From UBA1757 sp045627385 (GTDB lineage: Bacteria > Bacteroidota > Bacteroidia > Bacteroidales > UBA1402), in contig JAZQNO010000010.1 in NCBI GenBank assembly GCA_045627385.1, forward strand, positions 52,185 through 116,184: 64,000 nt of DNA, in the 5' to 3' direction. The notes under the pieces are model-generated. The model was not told where the DNA came from. It saw only the letters and a list, made by a program, of their open reading frames with translations, and ran no database searches. Every line of letters starts with the position of its first letter. Within the stretch, counting starts at the first letter, position 1. This document shows positions 8,590 through 17,525 of the stretch, piece by piece. A program made the translations under genes and the position numbers.

Positions 8590-9710
8590 TTTCCGATGAT
8601 TTTACGAATGCCGTCGGCATCGAATCCCAGCGTGAAACGCAGCGTCTGGTCGAGGGGATTGGTCTGTGCCTGCGAAACCAGATAGGAGACGTCGATGCTG
8701 AAAGTGGTCATCTTGAATCCGGCACCGAAAGTGTAGTATTTGCGGTTGCCTTTGTATTCGTTTTCGTAATGATAGCCCGCACGCACGAAGAACTGCTCGT
8801 CATAGGCATATTCCAGACCGAAAGAAAAGTTGATTTCGCTCAACTCTTCCTGAACTCCGCCGGGAGCGTCGTGGAACGACATGAACATGCCGTTGATGGA
8901 CGAAACATCGGTCCAAATCTCGTCCTTCGACTGCGGTGTGGGCACCATCAGCTTGTCGGCGTCGAGCGCCACGGTGAGCGCGTTGTAATGGTTGAAGGGG
9001 TACTTCAGAGCCGCACCGATGCGCAAGTCGGTCGGGATGAAATAGTAGTTGTTGCCGTCGTCGTAGGAAATCTTGGTACCGATGTTCGAAGCGTTGAATC
9101 CCAGCGACCAGAAGCCTTTCTCACGGCCGAAATAAACGGGCTGTCGGTAGTAGCCGCTGATGTCGGCGGCAAAAGCCTTGCCGGCAGGGTCGTCGCCGCT
9201 CATCAGGTCGGAGAAGATGTAGCGCAGGGCCACCGACATCGAAAAGTTCTCGGACAGCATGCGCGAGTAGGCCACATCGAGCGCCATTTCGTAGGGCTGT
9301 ATGGTGTATCCCAGGTCGCCCAGCGATTCGCGCAGAATCACTTCACCCAGCGAGAAATAGCGCAGCGAAGCGCTCAGCGCCTGCATGTCGCCCAGTTTCA
9401 TGTAACCGACCAGATAGGCCAGGTCGATGTCGCTGACCAACTGTGACAGCCAGGGTGTGTACGACATCGAAAGGCCGCCGAGCCTTTCCGACTGGGCATA
9501 TTTGGAAGGGTTCCAGAACTGCGCAGTGATGTCGGGAGCCGTGGCGGCGCCGGCATCGCCCATACCGGTGGCGCTTGCGTCGGGAGAAATGCTCAACGAA
9601 GGGACAGAGGTGAGGATGGGGTTATAGTCTTTGGCGTCGGCTGAGGCTTCAAAACTCAAAGCGGAGGCCGTCAGCACGGCCAGCAGGGCATAAGCGAATT
9701 TAGTCTTCAT
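8586..9710 (-). CDS. porV: Type IX secretion system outer-membrane protein PorV (LptO)
   Basis: 374 residues with a signal peptide (KFAYALLAVLTASALSFEASADA). PorV is an outer-membrane beta-barrel of the FadL-like type that carries cargo from the translocon to the sortase PorU and is part of the attachment complex. Signatures include ASATGMGDAGAATAPDITAQFWNPSKYA and a C-terminus FSIDVSYLVSQAQTNPLDQTLRFTLGF typical of barrel ends. It directly follows porU with a four-base overlap; porU-porV pairing is the usual arrangement in Bacteroidales. The length agrees with the P. gingivalis protein (about 390). Confidence 0.95.
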   Translation of the reverse strand: MKTKFAYALLAVLTASALSFEASADAKDYNPILTSVPSLSISPDASATGMGDAGAATAPDITAQFWNPSKYAQSERLGGLSMSYTPWLSQLVSDIDLAYLVGYMKLGDMQALSASLRYFSLGEVILRESLGDLGYTIQPYEMALDVAYSRMLSENFSMSVALRYIFSDLMSGDDPAGKAFAADISGYYRQPVYFGREKGFWSLGFNASNIGTKISYDDGNNYYFIPTDLRIGAALKYPFNHYNALTVALDADKLMVPTPQSKDEIWTDVSSINGMFMSFHDAPGGVQEELSEINFSFGLEYAYDEQFFVRAGYHYENEYKGNRKYYTFGAGFKMTTFSIDVSYLVSQAQTNPLDQTLRFTLGFDADGIRKIIGK

Positions 9711-12700
9711 AAGGAGTCAATCATTATCTTTTGGGTGGTCACGGCTTCCTGGCCGTCACCGAGGGTAATCGTCAATCGGCAAATATACACACCATTTTCC
9801 ACTTGCAGGCCATTGTCACCCACATAATTCCATTCCAGGAGCGGGCTGGAGCCGTCTTGTGAGAAACTCTTGGTCGACGAGGTCCAGACAGTGCGCCCGT
9901 ACAGGTCGCACACGCGCATCTCCAGCGTCATCCAGTTGGCCGGCCGGTCGTGGTCGAAAGTGAACCAGGCCTTCTCTGCGTTCTGATGGAAGAGCAGGTT
10001 GCTCAAGTGTATGCGGTAGTCTTCCACCACTTCGAAACCGAGCTGGGCACTGTTGGAATTGTTCTGCATGTCCCAAGCCTTCAGGCTCAGGCGGTGGATG
10101 CCGGGGTCAAGTGTCGGCAGCTGATAGCGGATGATGCCCGACGTGCAGCTGTTGAGGTCCGATTCGAAATAGGCGTTCAAATCGTATTTTTCCTGCCCGT
10201 CAATCTGTAGCGTGAAATCGTGGCCGATGCCGTTGCCGCTGGCGTTCAGACCGTTCGGGTCTTCAACATAGGCAATCAGCGTAGGTGTCCGGTTGCACCG
10301 CCCGCCATCGGCAAACAGCGTGTCGTTGAGGAAAAGGCGGATGGCGGGGCCGCAGGTGTCGTTCTGCAGGCTGTTGTCGGTGCCGCCCAGCAGAAAATCT
10401 TCGAACACGCCCTGCGCTTCCTGCTCGGAACTGTAGGCATACAGGTTGATCTGACCGTGTCCGTACCGGTAACTCAAATCTTTGGGCACGATGAAACGGA
10501 AACTGAAGCGGCCGTTCTCCACCGAAGCCTTTCCAGAATACAGAATCTTGTTGCGGTCCTTGTAGATGAAGACATCGTTGCTTTCGGCACCCAAGGTGCG
10601 TGCCTCCTCCTCGATGTCGAACACCGTGGGGCAGATGAAACCGTCGAAATCCTCGGCCAGCTGGCCGTCGGGCCGCAAAATCTCGCCCGAAAGCTCCACC
10701 GTCGACAGGGCACTGAGCGTGTCGGGACGCTCCGGATCGGGCTGGTGCCCGTCAATGGCGGTGATGCGGGCGGTATAGAGCGGATACGAAAGTTTCAGAG
10801 CCGGGTCTCCGATGAGGGCGAAATTGAGCTTGTTCTGGTCGTTCTGCAGGGCCGACGACTGCTTAGTGCGTCGGATGAGTTCGCCCAAACTGGCCTGCGA
10901 ACCGTCGGTCTTGTTGAAAACCTGATTGATGAAGGCGCGGTTCAGCACGAAATTCGGACCGGAATAGACGATGCGCGAGGTGGTGATCAGAGCGATGGCG
11001 CCGCCGTCGGCATTGAGGAACACCAGTTCGCCGCCCGAGGTCTCGTGGCTGTCATAGCGGCAGAAGTCGCAGGTGGCCGTCACCCACAGAGGCAGGCGGG
11101 TGTTCTGCATCGACTTGATGGTGCCGATGGTCAGCAGCCCTTCGGTGGCCCAGGCGGTGGTCGAACCGTGGCCGTTGTAGTTGAGCATCAGCAGACCGTC
11201 GGCGAGCAGCTGGTCGAAGCGCTTGTTGGCATCGGGCACAGAGGTGCCGGAAGTGGAGGTGACCCGCTGGAAGGCATCGACGAAAATCTTGTTGACCATG
11301 AATTCCGGATGGTTGGACTTGATGGTCTCGGCCAGCACGTCGGCATGGTTCGTGTGGGAATTGTTGTCGCCGTCGTCGCCCAGGAAAAGCAGCCGGTTCT
11401 TCCAACTGCCCTTGTCCTTGTTCTCCATATAGGAAATGGCTTTGTCGACAGCGGTCCGAGCCTCCTGTAAAGTCCTCACGGGAAAACGACCCACGCCCAT
11501 GTCGATCTTGCCGGCCGCCAGGTTGCCGCCCTCGGTGTCGTCCAGCAGACCGAAATAGTCGTCCGTCACATAGGAAGCGGTGCCTTCCAGGCTTTCTTCC
11601 GACTCGTAGGTGAGCAATTTGTTGGGCTTGTTACCGTTGCCCGAAAAATTCACCGTCACCAGACGGTTGTCGTAGACACCGTCGCCGAAAAGCAGCAGCG
11701 ATTCGGGAATGTCTTTCACCTCCTCGGCCCGGTCGTAGAACATTTTCATGAAACGGCGGTAGGCGGTGGCGTCGGGCGTGCCCGAAGAGAATTCGTTGTA
11801 GACCTGCTGGGCGGTCACCACCAGACAGCGGGTACCGTCGTGACGGCGGTGCGCGTCGGCCAGCCGCTCGGCCTGCTCCAGAAAATCGGGATGTGTGATG
11901 ATGATGAAATCCTGAGGCCCGTAGCCGTGCAGATTCTGGTTCTCCACCTTGCCTTCAATCGTGGGGCGGGGAATGCTGCCCTTCGTGTTGACGGCCACAA
12001 ATTCATGCAGCGTGGAGGCATCGGACTGGAAATAATAGCAGCCCTTCTTCAGTTCGCCGGCCATTTCCAGCAACTGCCCGTCTTGAGTGACGTCGAACAC
12101 GCGCGTGTCGGCATTGGCGTTCCCGATGCGGTAGCAGAGCTGCCGTCCGCTGGCAACTTTCGACGGCACGCGGAAACAGAGGGGCGAATCGTGCATCTTG
12201 AGTTCGCAGCAGGCATTGATGACGATATAGTTGAGATGGGCGCATTTGGACACCTGACCGTTGGAGACATACTGCAGATTGATGTCGGGATTGTTCTTGC
12301 CGGGGTTGAAACTGACGCAGATGCGCCCGCTGCTGGCATAGGTGTAGCTGTTGTCGGCCGAAATGGCGCCGAAATTCATCTGTCCCACCAGCTCTTGGTT
12401 GATGGAAAGCTTGCAGGATGTCTGGATGTTGCTGCGGGCGGCAAATTCGCAGAGCAGCTTGGAACTCTGTTCGGTGCACCAGTCGGGAATGTCGAAATGG
12501 AAGGTCTGCGAAGTGTTGGAGACGAAATCTTCGCCGAAACATTCCCTGCCCGTGTACCCCAGGTTGTACAGATCCTTTTCGTGAAGCGCGAAATAGGTGT
12601 ATCGGGTGGCCGTGTCGCTCGGAAGAGACGTGGGCCTGTTCTGCAGGCTTGCCGTCAGGCTGCCTTCGGCGCGTTCGCCCACCAGGTAACAGCCCTTGGT

Positions 12701-13426
12701 CGAGTAGTGGTTATGCCTGCGGGTGTAGATCTTGTACGTGCTGTTGTAAATCCATTCGCAAGGGCCCTTGGCGTAGAACAGAATGTATTGTTCGCTTTCG
12801 TTCCTCCAGACGGGCACCTCGGGCAAATCGTCGATATACTCGGCTTCGCGGAAATCCTCTTTCTGCAGATGACCGCCGTAACCGTAGACCTGAGCCTTTT
12901 GCGGGTCAATGCCCATATTGCGCAAATCGCTGTAGGTGAGTTTGTAAATGCCGTTTTCCTTCACACTCACGCGAGCCCATTTCCCCTTGGCCAGTTTCGA
13001 AGCGGCCGCATAGCGGCTGGGGTCGTTGGGTACGGACTGCCGGGCATAGTTGGGCACGGGCGCGGCATAAGCGAATCCCACAGGCGTGCCGAATTGCCAG
13101 GCCCATTCGAAAGATTTCAGCCGATAGTAACGGTGGCCCTTGCGGATGTAGGGATAGTAGCTCACATCCCAGCATTCCCGCTTGCGTTCAGTCCCCACTT
13201 GAGAATCGATGACAATGGTTTCCTGAAGGGGAAGCGAATCGAGCCGGCTCTTCAGAGCGCGCAGCTCTTCGCCCTTGATTTCTTCGAAAACGGGATACTG
13301 CAGGCTCAGCCCCACGGCTCCTGCCTGCGGATACAGACTTTCGCGACGCAACAGGTCTTCACCCGCCGAAAATCCAAAAAGGATCCCCAGCCAGGCAATC
13401 ACCGATGTCAGAAGAAAGCGTCGCAT
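9707..13426 (-). CDS. porU: Type IX secretion system sortase PorU (C25 peptidase family)
   Basis: 1239 residues with an N-terminal export signal (LLTSVIAWLGILFGFSAG). PorU is the cell-surface transpeptidase that removes the C-terminal sorting domain of type IX cargo and attaches the cargo to anionic lipopolysaccharide. The gingipain-like catalytic domain is central: YNGHGSTTAW gives the catalytic His near residue 753 and VTATCDFCRYD the catalytic Cys near 785, about 32 apart as in C25 peptidases. The C-terminal region has immunoglobulin-like folds and ends with VYICRLTITLGDGQEAVTTQ, like a sorting-type domain. It overlaps porV by four bases and starts 32 nt after the FAH gene. Somewhat longer than the P. 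gingivalis enzyme. Confidence 0.95.
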   Translation of the reverse strand: MRRFLLTSVIAWLGILFGFSAGEDLLRRESLYPQAGAVGLSLQYPVFEEIKGEELRALKSRLDSLPLQETIVIDSQVGTERKRECWDVSYYPYIRKGHRYYRLKSFEWAWQFGTPVGFAYAAPVPNYARQSVPNDPSRYAAASKLAKGKWARVSVKENGIYKLTYSDLRNMGIDPQKAQVYGYGGHLQKEDFREAEYIDDLPEVPVWRNESEQYILFYAKGPCEWIYNSTYKIYTRRHNHYSTKGCYLVGERAEGSLTASLQNRPTSLPSDTATRYTYFALHEKDLYNLGYTGRECFGEDFVSNTSQTFHFDIPDWCTEQSSKLLCEFAARSNIQTSCKLSINQELVGQMNFGAISADNSYTYASSGRICVSFNPGKNNPDINLQYVSNGQVSKCAHLNYIVINACCELKMHDSPLCFRVPSKVASGRQLCYRIGNANADTRVFDVTQDGQLLEMAGELKKGCYYFQSDASTLHEFVAVNTKGSIPRPTIEGKVENQNLHGYGPQDFIIITHPDFLEQAERLADAHRRHDGTRCLVVTAQQVYNEFSSGTPDATAYRRFMKMFYDRAEEVKDIPESLLLFGDGVYDNRLVTVNFSGNGNKPNKLLTYESEESLEGTASYVTDDYFGLLDDTEGGNLAAGKIDMGVGRFPVRTLQEARTAVDKAISYMENKDKGSWKNRLLFLGDDGDNNSHTNHADVLAETIKSNHPEFMVNKIFVDAFQRVTSTSGTSVPDANKRFDQLLADGLLMLNYNGHGSTTAWATEGLLTIGTIKSMQNTRLPLWVTATCDFCRYDSHETSGGELVFLNADGGAIALITTSRIVYSGPNFVLNRAFINQVFNKTDGSQASLGELIRRTKQSSALQNDQNKLNFALIGDPALKLSYPLYTARITAIDGHQPDPERPDTLSALSTVELSGEILRPDGQLAEDFDGFICPTVFDIEEEARTLGAESNDVFIYKDRNKILYSGKASVENGRFSFRFIVPKDLSYRYGHGQINLYAYSSEQEAQGVFEDFLLGGTDNSLQNDTCGPAIRLFLNDTLFADGGRCNRTPTLIAYVEDPNGLNASGNGIGHDFTLQIDGQEKYDLNAYFESDLNSCTSGIIRYQLPTLDPGIHRLSLKAWDMQNNSNSAQLGFEVVEDYRIHLSNLLFHQNAEKAWFTFDHDRPANWMTLEMRVCDLYGRTVWTSSTKSFSQDGSSPLLEWNYVGDNGLQVENGVYICRLTITLGDGQEAVTTQKIMIDSL

Positions 13427-13458
13427 ATGGGTCTTAACGAAAAAACAGCCGTTTTATT

Positions 13459-14091
13459 TTAGCGGATGCGCAAATCTAACAATTTTTCAGATTCCAACCA
13501 TCCGGCCAGTTCATCTCCCACAGCCACCGGTCCCACGCCCGACGGAGTCCCGCAAAAAATCAGATCGCCTGTCTTGAGGGTGCAGAAGCGGCTCACATAC
13601 GACACGAGGCGGTCGAAACCGAAAATCATATCTTCGCTGGAGCCTTGCTGCACGGTCTTTCCGTTGAGTTCGAGATGAAAATGCAGGTGCTTGAGGTCGA
13701 AATCGCCGACGGGAAGGAACCTGCTCACGATGGCGCTCTGGTCGAAGCCTTTGCTCAAGGCCCAGGGCTGAGCCTGACGGCGGGCCTCCTGCTGCAGGTC
13801 GCGGGCGGTCATGTCCAAGCCGATGCCGACGGCGTCGTAATAGCGGTGCGCGAATTTCTCGGCGATGTTCTTGCCCAGTTTGGAAATGCGCAGGACAATC
13901 TCGGTCTCGTATTCGATGCGTTGGGAAAAATCGGGGATGAAAAAAGGCATGCGGTCATTGGCCAGCGCCGAATCGGGCTTGAAGAAAATGACGGGTTCGA
14001 CAGGCTCGACAAAGGCGGCCGCATTGCCCTGCTGGGCATTCAGTTCGTCGAGGTGCGGACGGTAGTTGGTGGCGACACAGATGATTTTCAT
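13459..14091 (-). CDS. Fumarylacetoacetate hydrolase (FAH)-fold family protein
   Basis: 210 residues. The FAH-fold C-terminal signatures are present: PVIFFKPDSAL, EYETEIVLRISK (metal-binding Glu pair), YDAVGIGLDMTARDLQ, WALSKGFDQSA, and GDLIFCGTPSGVGPVAVGD near the end. Members are metal-dependent cytoplasmic enzymes such as acylpyruvases, oxaloacetate decarboxylases or 2-keto-acid hydratases; the specific reaction cannot be read from sequence. The short form without an extra N-terminal domain resembles FAHD1-type acylpyruvases. It overlaps the SUI1 gene by four bases (ATGA) and precedes porU, so it is probably co-transcribed with the secretion genes without an obvious functional link. Confidence 0.9.
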   Translation of the reverse strand: MKIICVATNYRPHLDELNAQQGNAAAFVEPVEPVIFFKPDSALANDRMPFFIPDFSQRIEYETEIVLRISKLGKNIAEKFAHRYYDAVGIGLDMTARDLQQEARRQAQPWALSKGFDQSAIVSRFLPVGDFDLKHLHFHLELNGKTVQQGSSEDMIFGFDRLVSYVSRFCTLKTGDLIFCGTPSGVGPVAVGDELAGWLESEKLLDLRIR

Positions 14092-14438
14092 TTCACTTCT
14101 CCTTTCAGCCGGTAACCTTCGGCCCGCAACAGTTGCGACACCTTCTGCCGCACATCGCCCTGGAGCAGTATCTCGTCGTCCTTGGCCGAGCCGCCCGTGC
14201 CCAGCGTGTTCTTCAGCTTGCGGGCCAGGTCTTTCAGTTCTTCGGCACTGCCCTCGAACTCGCTGACGATGGTGGCCGGTTTGCCGTTGCGCTTCTCGAA
14301 ACGCAGACAGAGCACCTGCTTGCGGGCGGGGGAAGCCGAAGCGGCGGCGGAAGGTTCTGCGGGCGCCTGGCTTTCAGCCTCCCTGTCATTCCCCGACGCT
14401 TCGAAGCGAAGGTTAGAGAGTTGCTCTTTCCAATCCAT
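14088..14438 (-). CDS. SUI1/eIF1-like translation factor (YciH family)
   Basis: 116 residues. The C-terminal two thirds is a SUI1 domain: KQVLCLRFEKRNGKPATIVSEF, LKDLARKLKNTLGTGGS and DDEILLQGDVRQKVSQLL match YciH/eIF1. These proteins bind the small ribosomal subunit near the P site and affect start selection in eukaryotes; the bacterial role is not settled. The N-terminal 40 residues are a low-complexity Ala/Ser/Pro/Glu stretch. It is the first gene of the minus train running to fabG, with a good promoter just upstream at 14461-14491. Confidence 0.9.
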   Translation of the reverse strand: MDWKEQLSNLRFEASGNDREAESQAPAEPSAAASASPARKQVLCLRFEKRNGKPATIVSEFEGSAEELKDLARKLKNTLGTGGSAKDDEILLQGDVRQKVSQLLRAEGYRLKGEVK

Positions 14439-14460
14439 ATTGACCGATGTTAGACAGCAC

Positions 14461-14491
14461 CAAAGTTATATCATTTTGGAGATAGAAAAAA
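14461..14491 (-). promoter_or_regulatory. Bacteroidota promoter for the SUI1-porU-porV-...-fabG train
   Basis: The minus strand has TAACTTTG (rc of 14461-14468), a full TAnnTTTG match. The -33 position 19 nt upstream is TTTT inside the T-tail of the tsf terminator, so the upstream box is one base off TTTG. Initiation would fall about 16 nt before the SUI1 start at 14438. Confidence 0.6.
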
Positions 14492-14518
14492 GGGAGCGAC
14501 CGAGAGTCGCTCCCTTTT
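14484..14518 (-). terminator. Intrinsic terminator after tsf
   Basis: Perfect 13-bp inverted repeat (14488-14500 with 14506-14518, arm AAAAGGGAGCGAC) with a five-base loop, followed on the minus strand by a T-run. It lies 21 nt downstream of the tsf stop and separates the rpsB-tsf transcript from SUI1. Confidence 0.92.
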
Positions 14519-14538
14519 ATTCTGAAATCTGCAATGGA

Positions 14539-15537
14539 TTACTCCACGTTCAGAGTGATGCGGCGGAAATCGGTTACGACAACGCCCGACTTGGTGAGCA
14601 CGTCCTTGACGGTCTCCTTCGATTCGGACATCACGTAAATCTGACCCATCAGCGTGTTCTCCTTGAAGAACTTGGCCAGACGGCCCTGAGCGATCATTTC
14701 GATCTTCTTGGCCTGGTTGGCAAGATTCTTTTCGGCTTCGGCACCGACGGTAGCCTTGATTTCGCGGGCCATCTTGCCCTGCTCTTCGGTGATCCAACCC
14801 TTGGAGATGTTCGACTCGATGTGGTCGTCGCTGTCGACGTGCGAAGGATTGATGCCGGCTTTGCGGATAGCCTGCTCGATGGCGCGGTTGATTTCGTCCT
14901 GCTTGGTCTTTTCGATAGCCACGCTCAACTCTTTGTCCTTGACTTCCTGCGATACGTGATCGGCGTCGAGGGCGATAGGAGCCATGGCGGCCACCTGCAT
15001 GGAGATGCCGTGAGTGGTTTCCTGGTTGGCGTCGGCGGCGCTGACGGCTACCAGAGAAGCCAGCTTGTTGCCCATGTGGTTGTAAGCATCCACCTTGGGA
15101 GCGTTCAGGAAAGTATAGTCGCTGAGCTCCATCTTCTCACCGGTCACACCGGAGCGTTCGGTAACGAGCTCTTCAACGGTCAGACCCTTGTCGGTCTTGA
15201 TGGCCTTCAGCTCGTCGATGTTGGCGGGCTTCTGAGTCATGGCGATGTCGAGGATGGTCTTCACCAGACCGACGAAATCGGCATTCTTGGCCACGAAATC
15301 GGTTTCACACTTGACGGTGACGATGGCGCCGAAACCGTTCTCGGCCTTGGCCAGAACGCAACCTTCAGAGGCTTCGCGGTCGCTGCGCTTGGCGGCGATG
15401 GCCTGTCCGCGCTTGCGGAGCAGATCCTTGGCGGCTTCGAAATCGCCGCCGGCCTCTTCGAGGGCCTTCTTGACGTCCATCATACCTGCGCCGGTCATAT
15501 CACGCAGTTTCTTGATGTCTGCTAATGTAATTGCCAT
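14539..15537 (-). CDS. tsf: Translation elongation factor Ts
   Basis: 332 residues, normal for Bacteroidota. EF-Ts is the guanine nucleotide exchange factor of EF-Tu in the cytoplasm. The N-terminal UBA-like region reads IKKLRDMTGAGMMDVKKALEE with the conserved MTGAGMMD motif; VKCETDFVAKN is the core EF-Tu contact (TDFV). The C-terminal part, MGQIYVMSESKETVKDVL, is the family end. It follows rpsB by 27 nt, the conserved rpsB-tsf order, and ends at a strong terminator. Confidence 0.98.
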   Translation of the reverse strand: MAITLADIKKLRDMTGAGMMDVKKALEEAGGDFEAAKDLLRKRGQAIAAKRSDREASEGCVLAKAENGFGAIVTVKCETDFVAKNADFVGLVKTILDIAMTQKPANIDELKAIKTDKGLTVEELVTERSGVTGEKMELSDYTFLNAPKVDAYNHMGNKLASLVAVSAADANQETTHGISMQVAAMAPIALDADHVSQEVKDKELSVAIEKTKQDEINRAIEQAIRKAGINPSHVDSDDHIESNISKGWITEEQGKMAREIKATVGAEAEKNLANQAKKIEMIAQGRLAKFFKENTLMGQIYVMSESKETVKDVLTKSGVVVTDFRRITLNVE

Positions 15538-15564
15538 AATGGTAATCTTTTAGTGGTGAGAAAA

Positions 15565-16380
15565 TTAATCTTCGCTGTCGGTCTTCTGGATGCGCTCTCT
15601 CTTACCGGTGCGGGGACGATGTTCCTTCTTGGGAGCTTCGGCCTCTTCGCCTTCTTCCTGAGCGGCAGCGGCATCGGCGTCGGCCTTTTCAACCTTGCGC
15701 TCTTCCAGACCTTCGTTGATGGCGGCGCAGATGGCATCGAGGATGACTTCGATAGACTTGGTGCGGTCGTCATTGGCAGGAATGACAAAGTCCACATTGT
15801 TGGGGTTGGAGTTGGTGTCGACCATGGCGAACACGGGGATACCCAGACGGTTGGCCTCGTGGATGGCGATCTGCTCCTTGAGCACGTCAACGACGAACAG
15901 GGCGGAGGGCAGACGGTTCAGGTCGGCGATACTGCCGAGGTTCTTCTCCAGTTTGGCGCGCTGGCGGGAAATCTGCAGGCGCTCTCTCTTGGACAGGTTG
16001 CTGAACGTACCGTCGGCTTCCATCTTGTCGATGGTGGCCATTTTCTTCACGGCCTTGCGGATGGTCGGGAAGTTGGTGAGCATACCGCCGGGCCAGCGTT
16101 CGATGACGTAAGGCATGCCGACGGAAGTGGCCTTTTCGGCGACAACGTCCTTGGCCTGCTTCTTGGTGGCGACAAACAGCACCTTCTTGCCCTGGCGGGC
16201 GATATTCTTCATGGCCTCGGCGGCTTCGTCCAGGCAGACGATGGTCTTGTTGAGGTCAATGATATGGATGCCGTTGCGTTCCATGAAAATATAGGGAGCC
16301 ATGGCGGGGTTCCATTTGCGTTTCAGGTGACCGAAATGTACGCCGGCTTCCAGCAACTGATCAAAACTTGTTCTTGACAT
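15565..16380 (-). CDS. rpsB: 30S ribosomal protein S2
   Basis: 271 residues. S2 sits on the back of the small subunit and binds last with S1. The sequence has the diagnostic LLEAGVHFGHLKRKWNPAMAPYIF start, the INDLNK-like IIDLNKTIVCLDEA segment, VLFVATKKQAKDVV, RWPGGMLTNF and LGIPVFAMVDTNSNP. A charged 35-residue tail (AAAQEEGEEAEAPKKEHRPR and on) extends past the bacterial core, as is common in Bacteroidota. It precedes tsf. A 173-nt untranslated stretch lies upstream, which may hold its promoter and a leader for autoregulation. Confidence 0.98.
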   Translation of the reverse strand: MSRTSFDQLLEAGVHFGHLKRKWNPAMAPYIFMERNGIHIIDLNKTIVCLDEAAEAMKNIARQGKKVLFVATKKQAKDVVAEKATSVGMPYVIERWPGGMLTNFPTIRKAVKKMATIDKMEADGTFSNLSKRERLQISRQRAKLEKNLGSIADLNRLPSALFVVDVLKEQIAIHEANRLGIPVFAMVDTNSNPNNVDFVIPANDDRTKSIEVILDAICAAINEGLEERKVEKADADAAAAQEEGEEAEAPKKEHRPRTGKRERIQKTDSED

Positions 16381-16553
16381 AATGGTTGGTTTTATTCGTT
16401 TACATTCTTTTGGGGCTCATTCAATCTCCGGGTAGCACACAGGGTCCCGGGGATTTAGATACTAAACGTCTCTATTTTTATGATGAGCAGTGTTAAATAA
16501 ATGTCGTCAGCCGCATTTCTCGAACAATGGGGCTGATTCCGGATAAAAATCGC
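16381..16553 (-). other. rpsB leader / rpsI-rpsB intergenic region
   Basis: 173 nt without a gene. It holds a terminator-like hairpin next to rpsI (see 16507-16536). Nearer rpsB on the minus strand there is a possible small hairpin with 5-bp arms CCGGG and CCCGG enclosing 13 nt (about 16428-16450). Ribosomal protein S2 is known to be autoregulated through its leader in other bacteria; whether this is such an element is inference. I see no clear TAnnTTTG box. Confidence 0.35.
16507..16536 (-). terminator. Terminator-like hairpin after rpsI
   Basis: Inverted repeat, arms TCAGCCCCATT and AATGCGGCTGA on the minus strand with one mismatch and an 8-nt loop, followed by CGACATTTATTT. The T-run is interrupted, so termination may be partial. 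It is 17 nt past the rpsI stop. Confidence 0.5.
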
Positions 16554-16940
16554 TTAACGTTTGCTGAACTGGAAACGTTTGCGGGCCTTCGGACGACCGG
16601 CTTTCTTACGCTCGACAATACGAGAGTCGCGGGTCATGAAACCTTCGGATCTCAGAGCTGATTTGTCGTCAGGATTGATCTTGACCAGAGCACGGGCGAT
16701 ACCCAGACGGGCGGCTGCTGCCTGACCGTTGAATCCGCCACCGACCAGATTGATCTGGATGTCGTACTTTTCCATTACACCCAGCTTGTTGAGGGGCTGG
16801 AGCACCACATACTGAAGAAGGGGAGAAGGGAAATAAACCTTCAGGTCTCTCTTGTTGATGGTGATGTTGCCGTTACCTTCGCTGATGAAAACGCGGGCAA
16901 CTGCTGCTTTTCTTCTGCCAACTGCATTTACTGCTTCCAT
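16554..16940 (-). CDS. rpsI: 30S ribosomal protein S9
   Basis: 128 residues. S9 lies in the head of the small subunit with its tail reaching the P-site tRNA. The N-terminus AVGRRKAAVARVFISEGNG, the middle VVGGGFNGQ-type segment (here NLVGGGFNGQAAAARLGIARAL) and the C-terminus RIVERKKAGRPKARKRFQFSKR are the family signatures; the last two residues KR are the conserved basic tail. It follows rplM by six bases, the universal rplM-rpsI pair. Confidence 0.99.
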   Translation of the reverse strand: MEAVNAVGRRKAAVARVFISEGNGNITINKRDLKVYFPSPLLQYVVLQPLNKLGVMEKYDIQINLVGGGFNGQAAAARLGIARALVKINPDDKSALRSEGFMTRDSRIVERKKAGRPKARKRFQFSKR

Positions 16941-16946
16941 AATTGC

Positions 16947-17402
16947 TTATTTAAGATTGTTCAAATCAATAAATTTAGGATTCTGAGCCTGATGAGGATG
17001 TTCATTGCCAGCATAAACGTACATGTTGTTGATGATGGCTTCACCCAGACGGTTCTTGGGAAGCATACCCTTGATGACTTTACGGTAAAGGTCTTCGGGG
17101 TTCTTTGCCAGCAATCTGGCGGGATTGGTTTCGCGCTGGCCGCCGGGATAACCGGTATGGCTCAGATAAACGCGGTCGTTCCATTTCGAACCGGTAAGTT
17201 TCGCCTTCTCGGCATTGATGATGATGACGTTGTCACCACAGTCAACATGCGGAGTAAAGCTGGCTTTGTACTTACCTCTCAGCAACTTGGCCACTTTAGT
17301 CCCCAAACGGCCGAGTGCCTGATCGGTTGCATCTACTACAACCCATTCTTTTTGCACAGTTGCTTTGTTCGCAGAAATGGTTTTGTAACTCAAACTGTCC
17401 AC
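16947..17402 (-). CDS. rplM: 50S ribosomal protein L13
   Basis: 151 residues. L13 is an early assembly protein of the large subunit. It shows WVVVDATDQALGRLGTKVAKLLRGK, the HVDCGDNVIIINAEK segment, the YLSHTGYPGG motif and VIKGMLPKNRLG. The start codon is GTG (rc of 17400-17402); the resulting N-terminus MDSLSYKTISANK is the usual one in Bacteroidota, so GTG is well supported. It heads the rplM-rpsI operon and has a consensus promoter at 17481-17512. Confidence 0.98.
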   Translation of the reverse strand: MDSLSYKTISANKATVQKEWVVVDATDQALGRLGTKVAKLLRGKYKASFTPHVDCGDNVIIINAEKAKLTGSKWNDRVYLSHTGYPGGQRETNPARLLAKNPEDLYRKVIKGMLPKNRLGEAIINNMYVYAGNEHPHQAQNPKFIDLNNLK

Positions 17403-17480
17403 TGCTTAAAAGTTTTAATGGTTAATAATAAAAAAATCAGCCTTTCCAGATGCCTTCACACAAGGCGCTGAAAATGGCCT

Positions 17481-17512
17481 GCAAAAGTACGGCAAATTTT
17501 CTTAATGGCAAA
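17481..17512 (-). promoter_or_regulatory. Bacteroidota promoter for rplM-rpsI
   Basis: Minus strand: TTTG (rc of 17509-17512), 19-nt spacer, then TACTTTTGC (rc of 17481-17489), matching TTTG-N19-TAnnTTTG exactly. It lies about 80 nt before the rplM start and just past the end of the ROK gene. Confidence 0.85.
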
Positions 17513-17525
17513 AAGTTTGAAAAAT

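Noticed and set aside
11840..13462. Long plus-strand frames opposite porU
   Set aside because: porU is complete on the minus strand with catalytic motifs; the opposing frames lack any recognisable domain.
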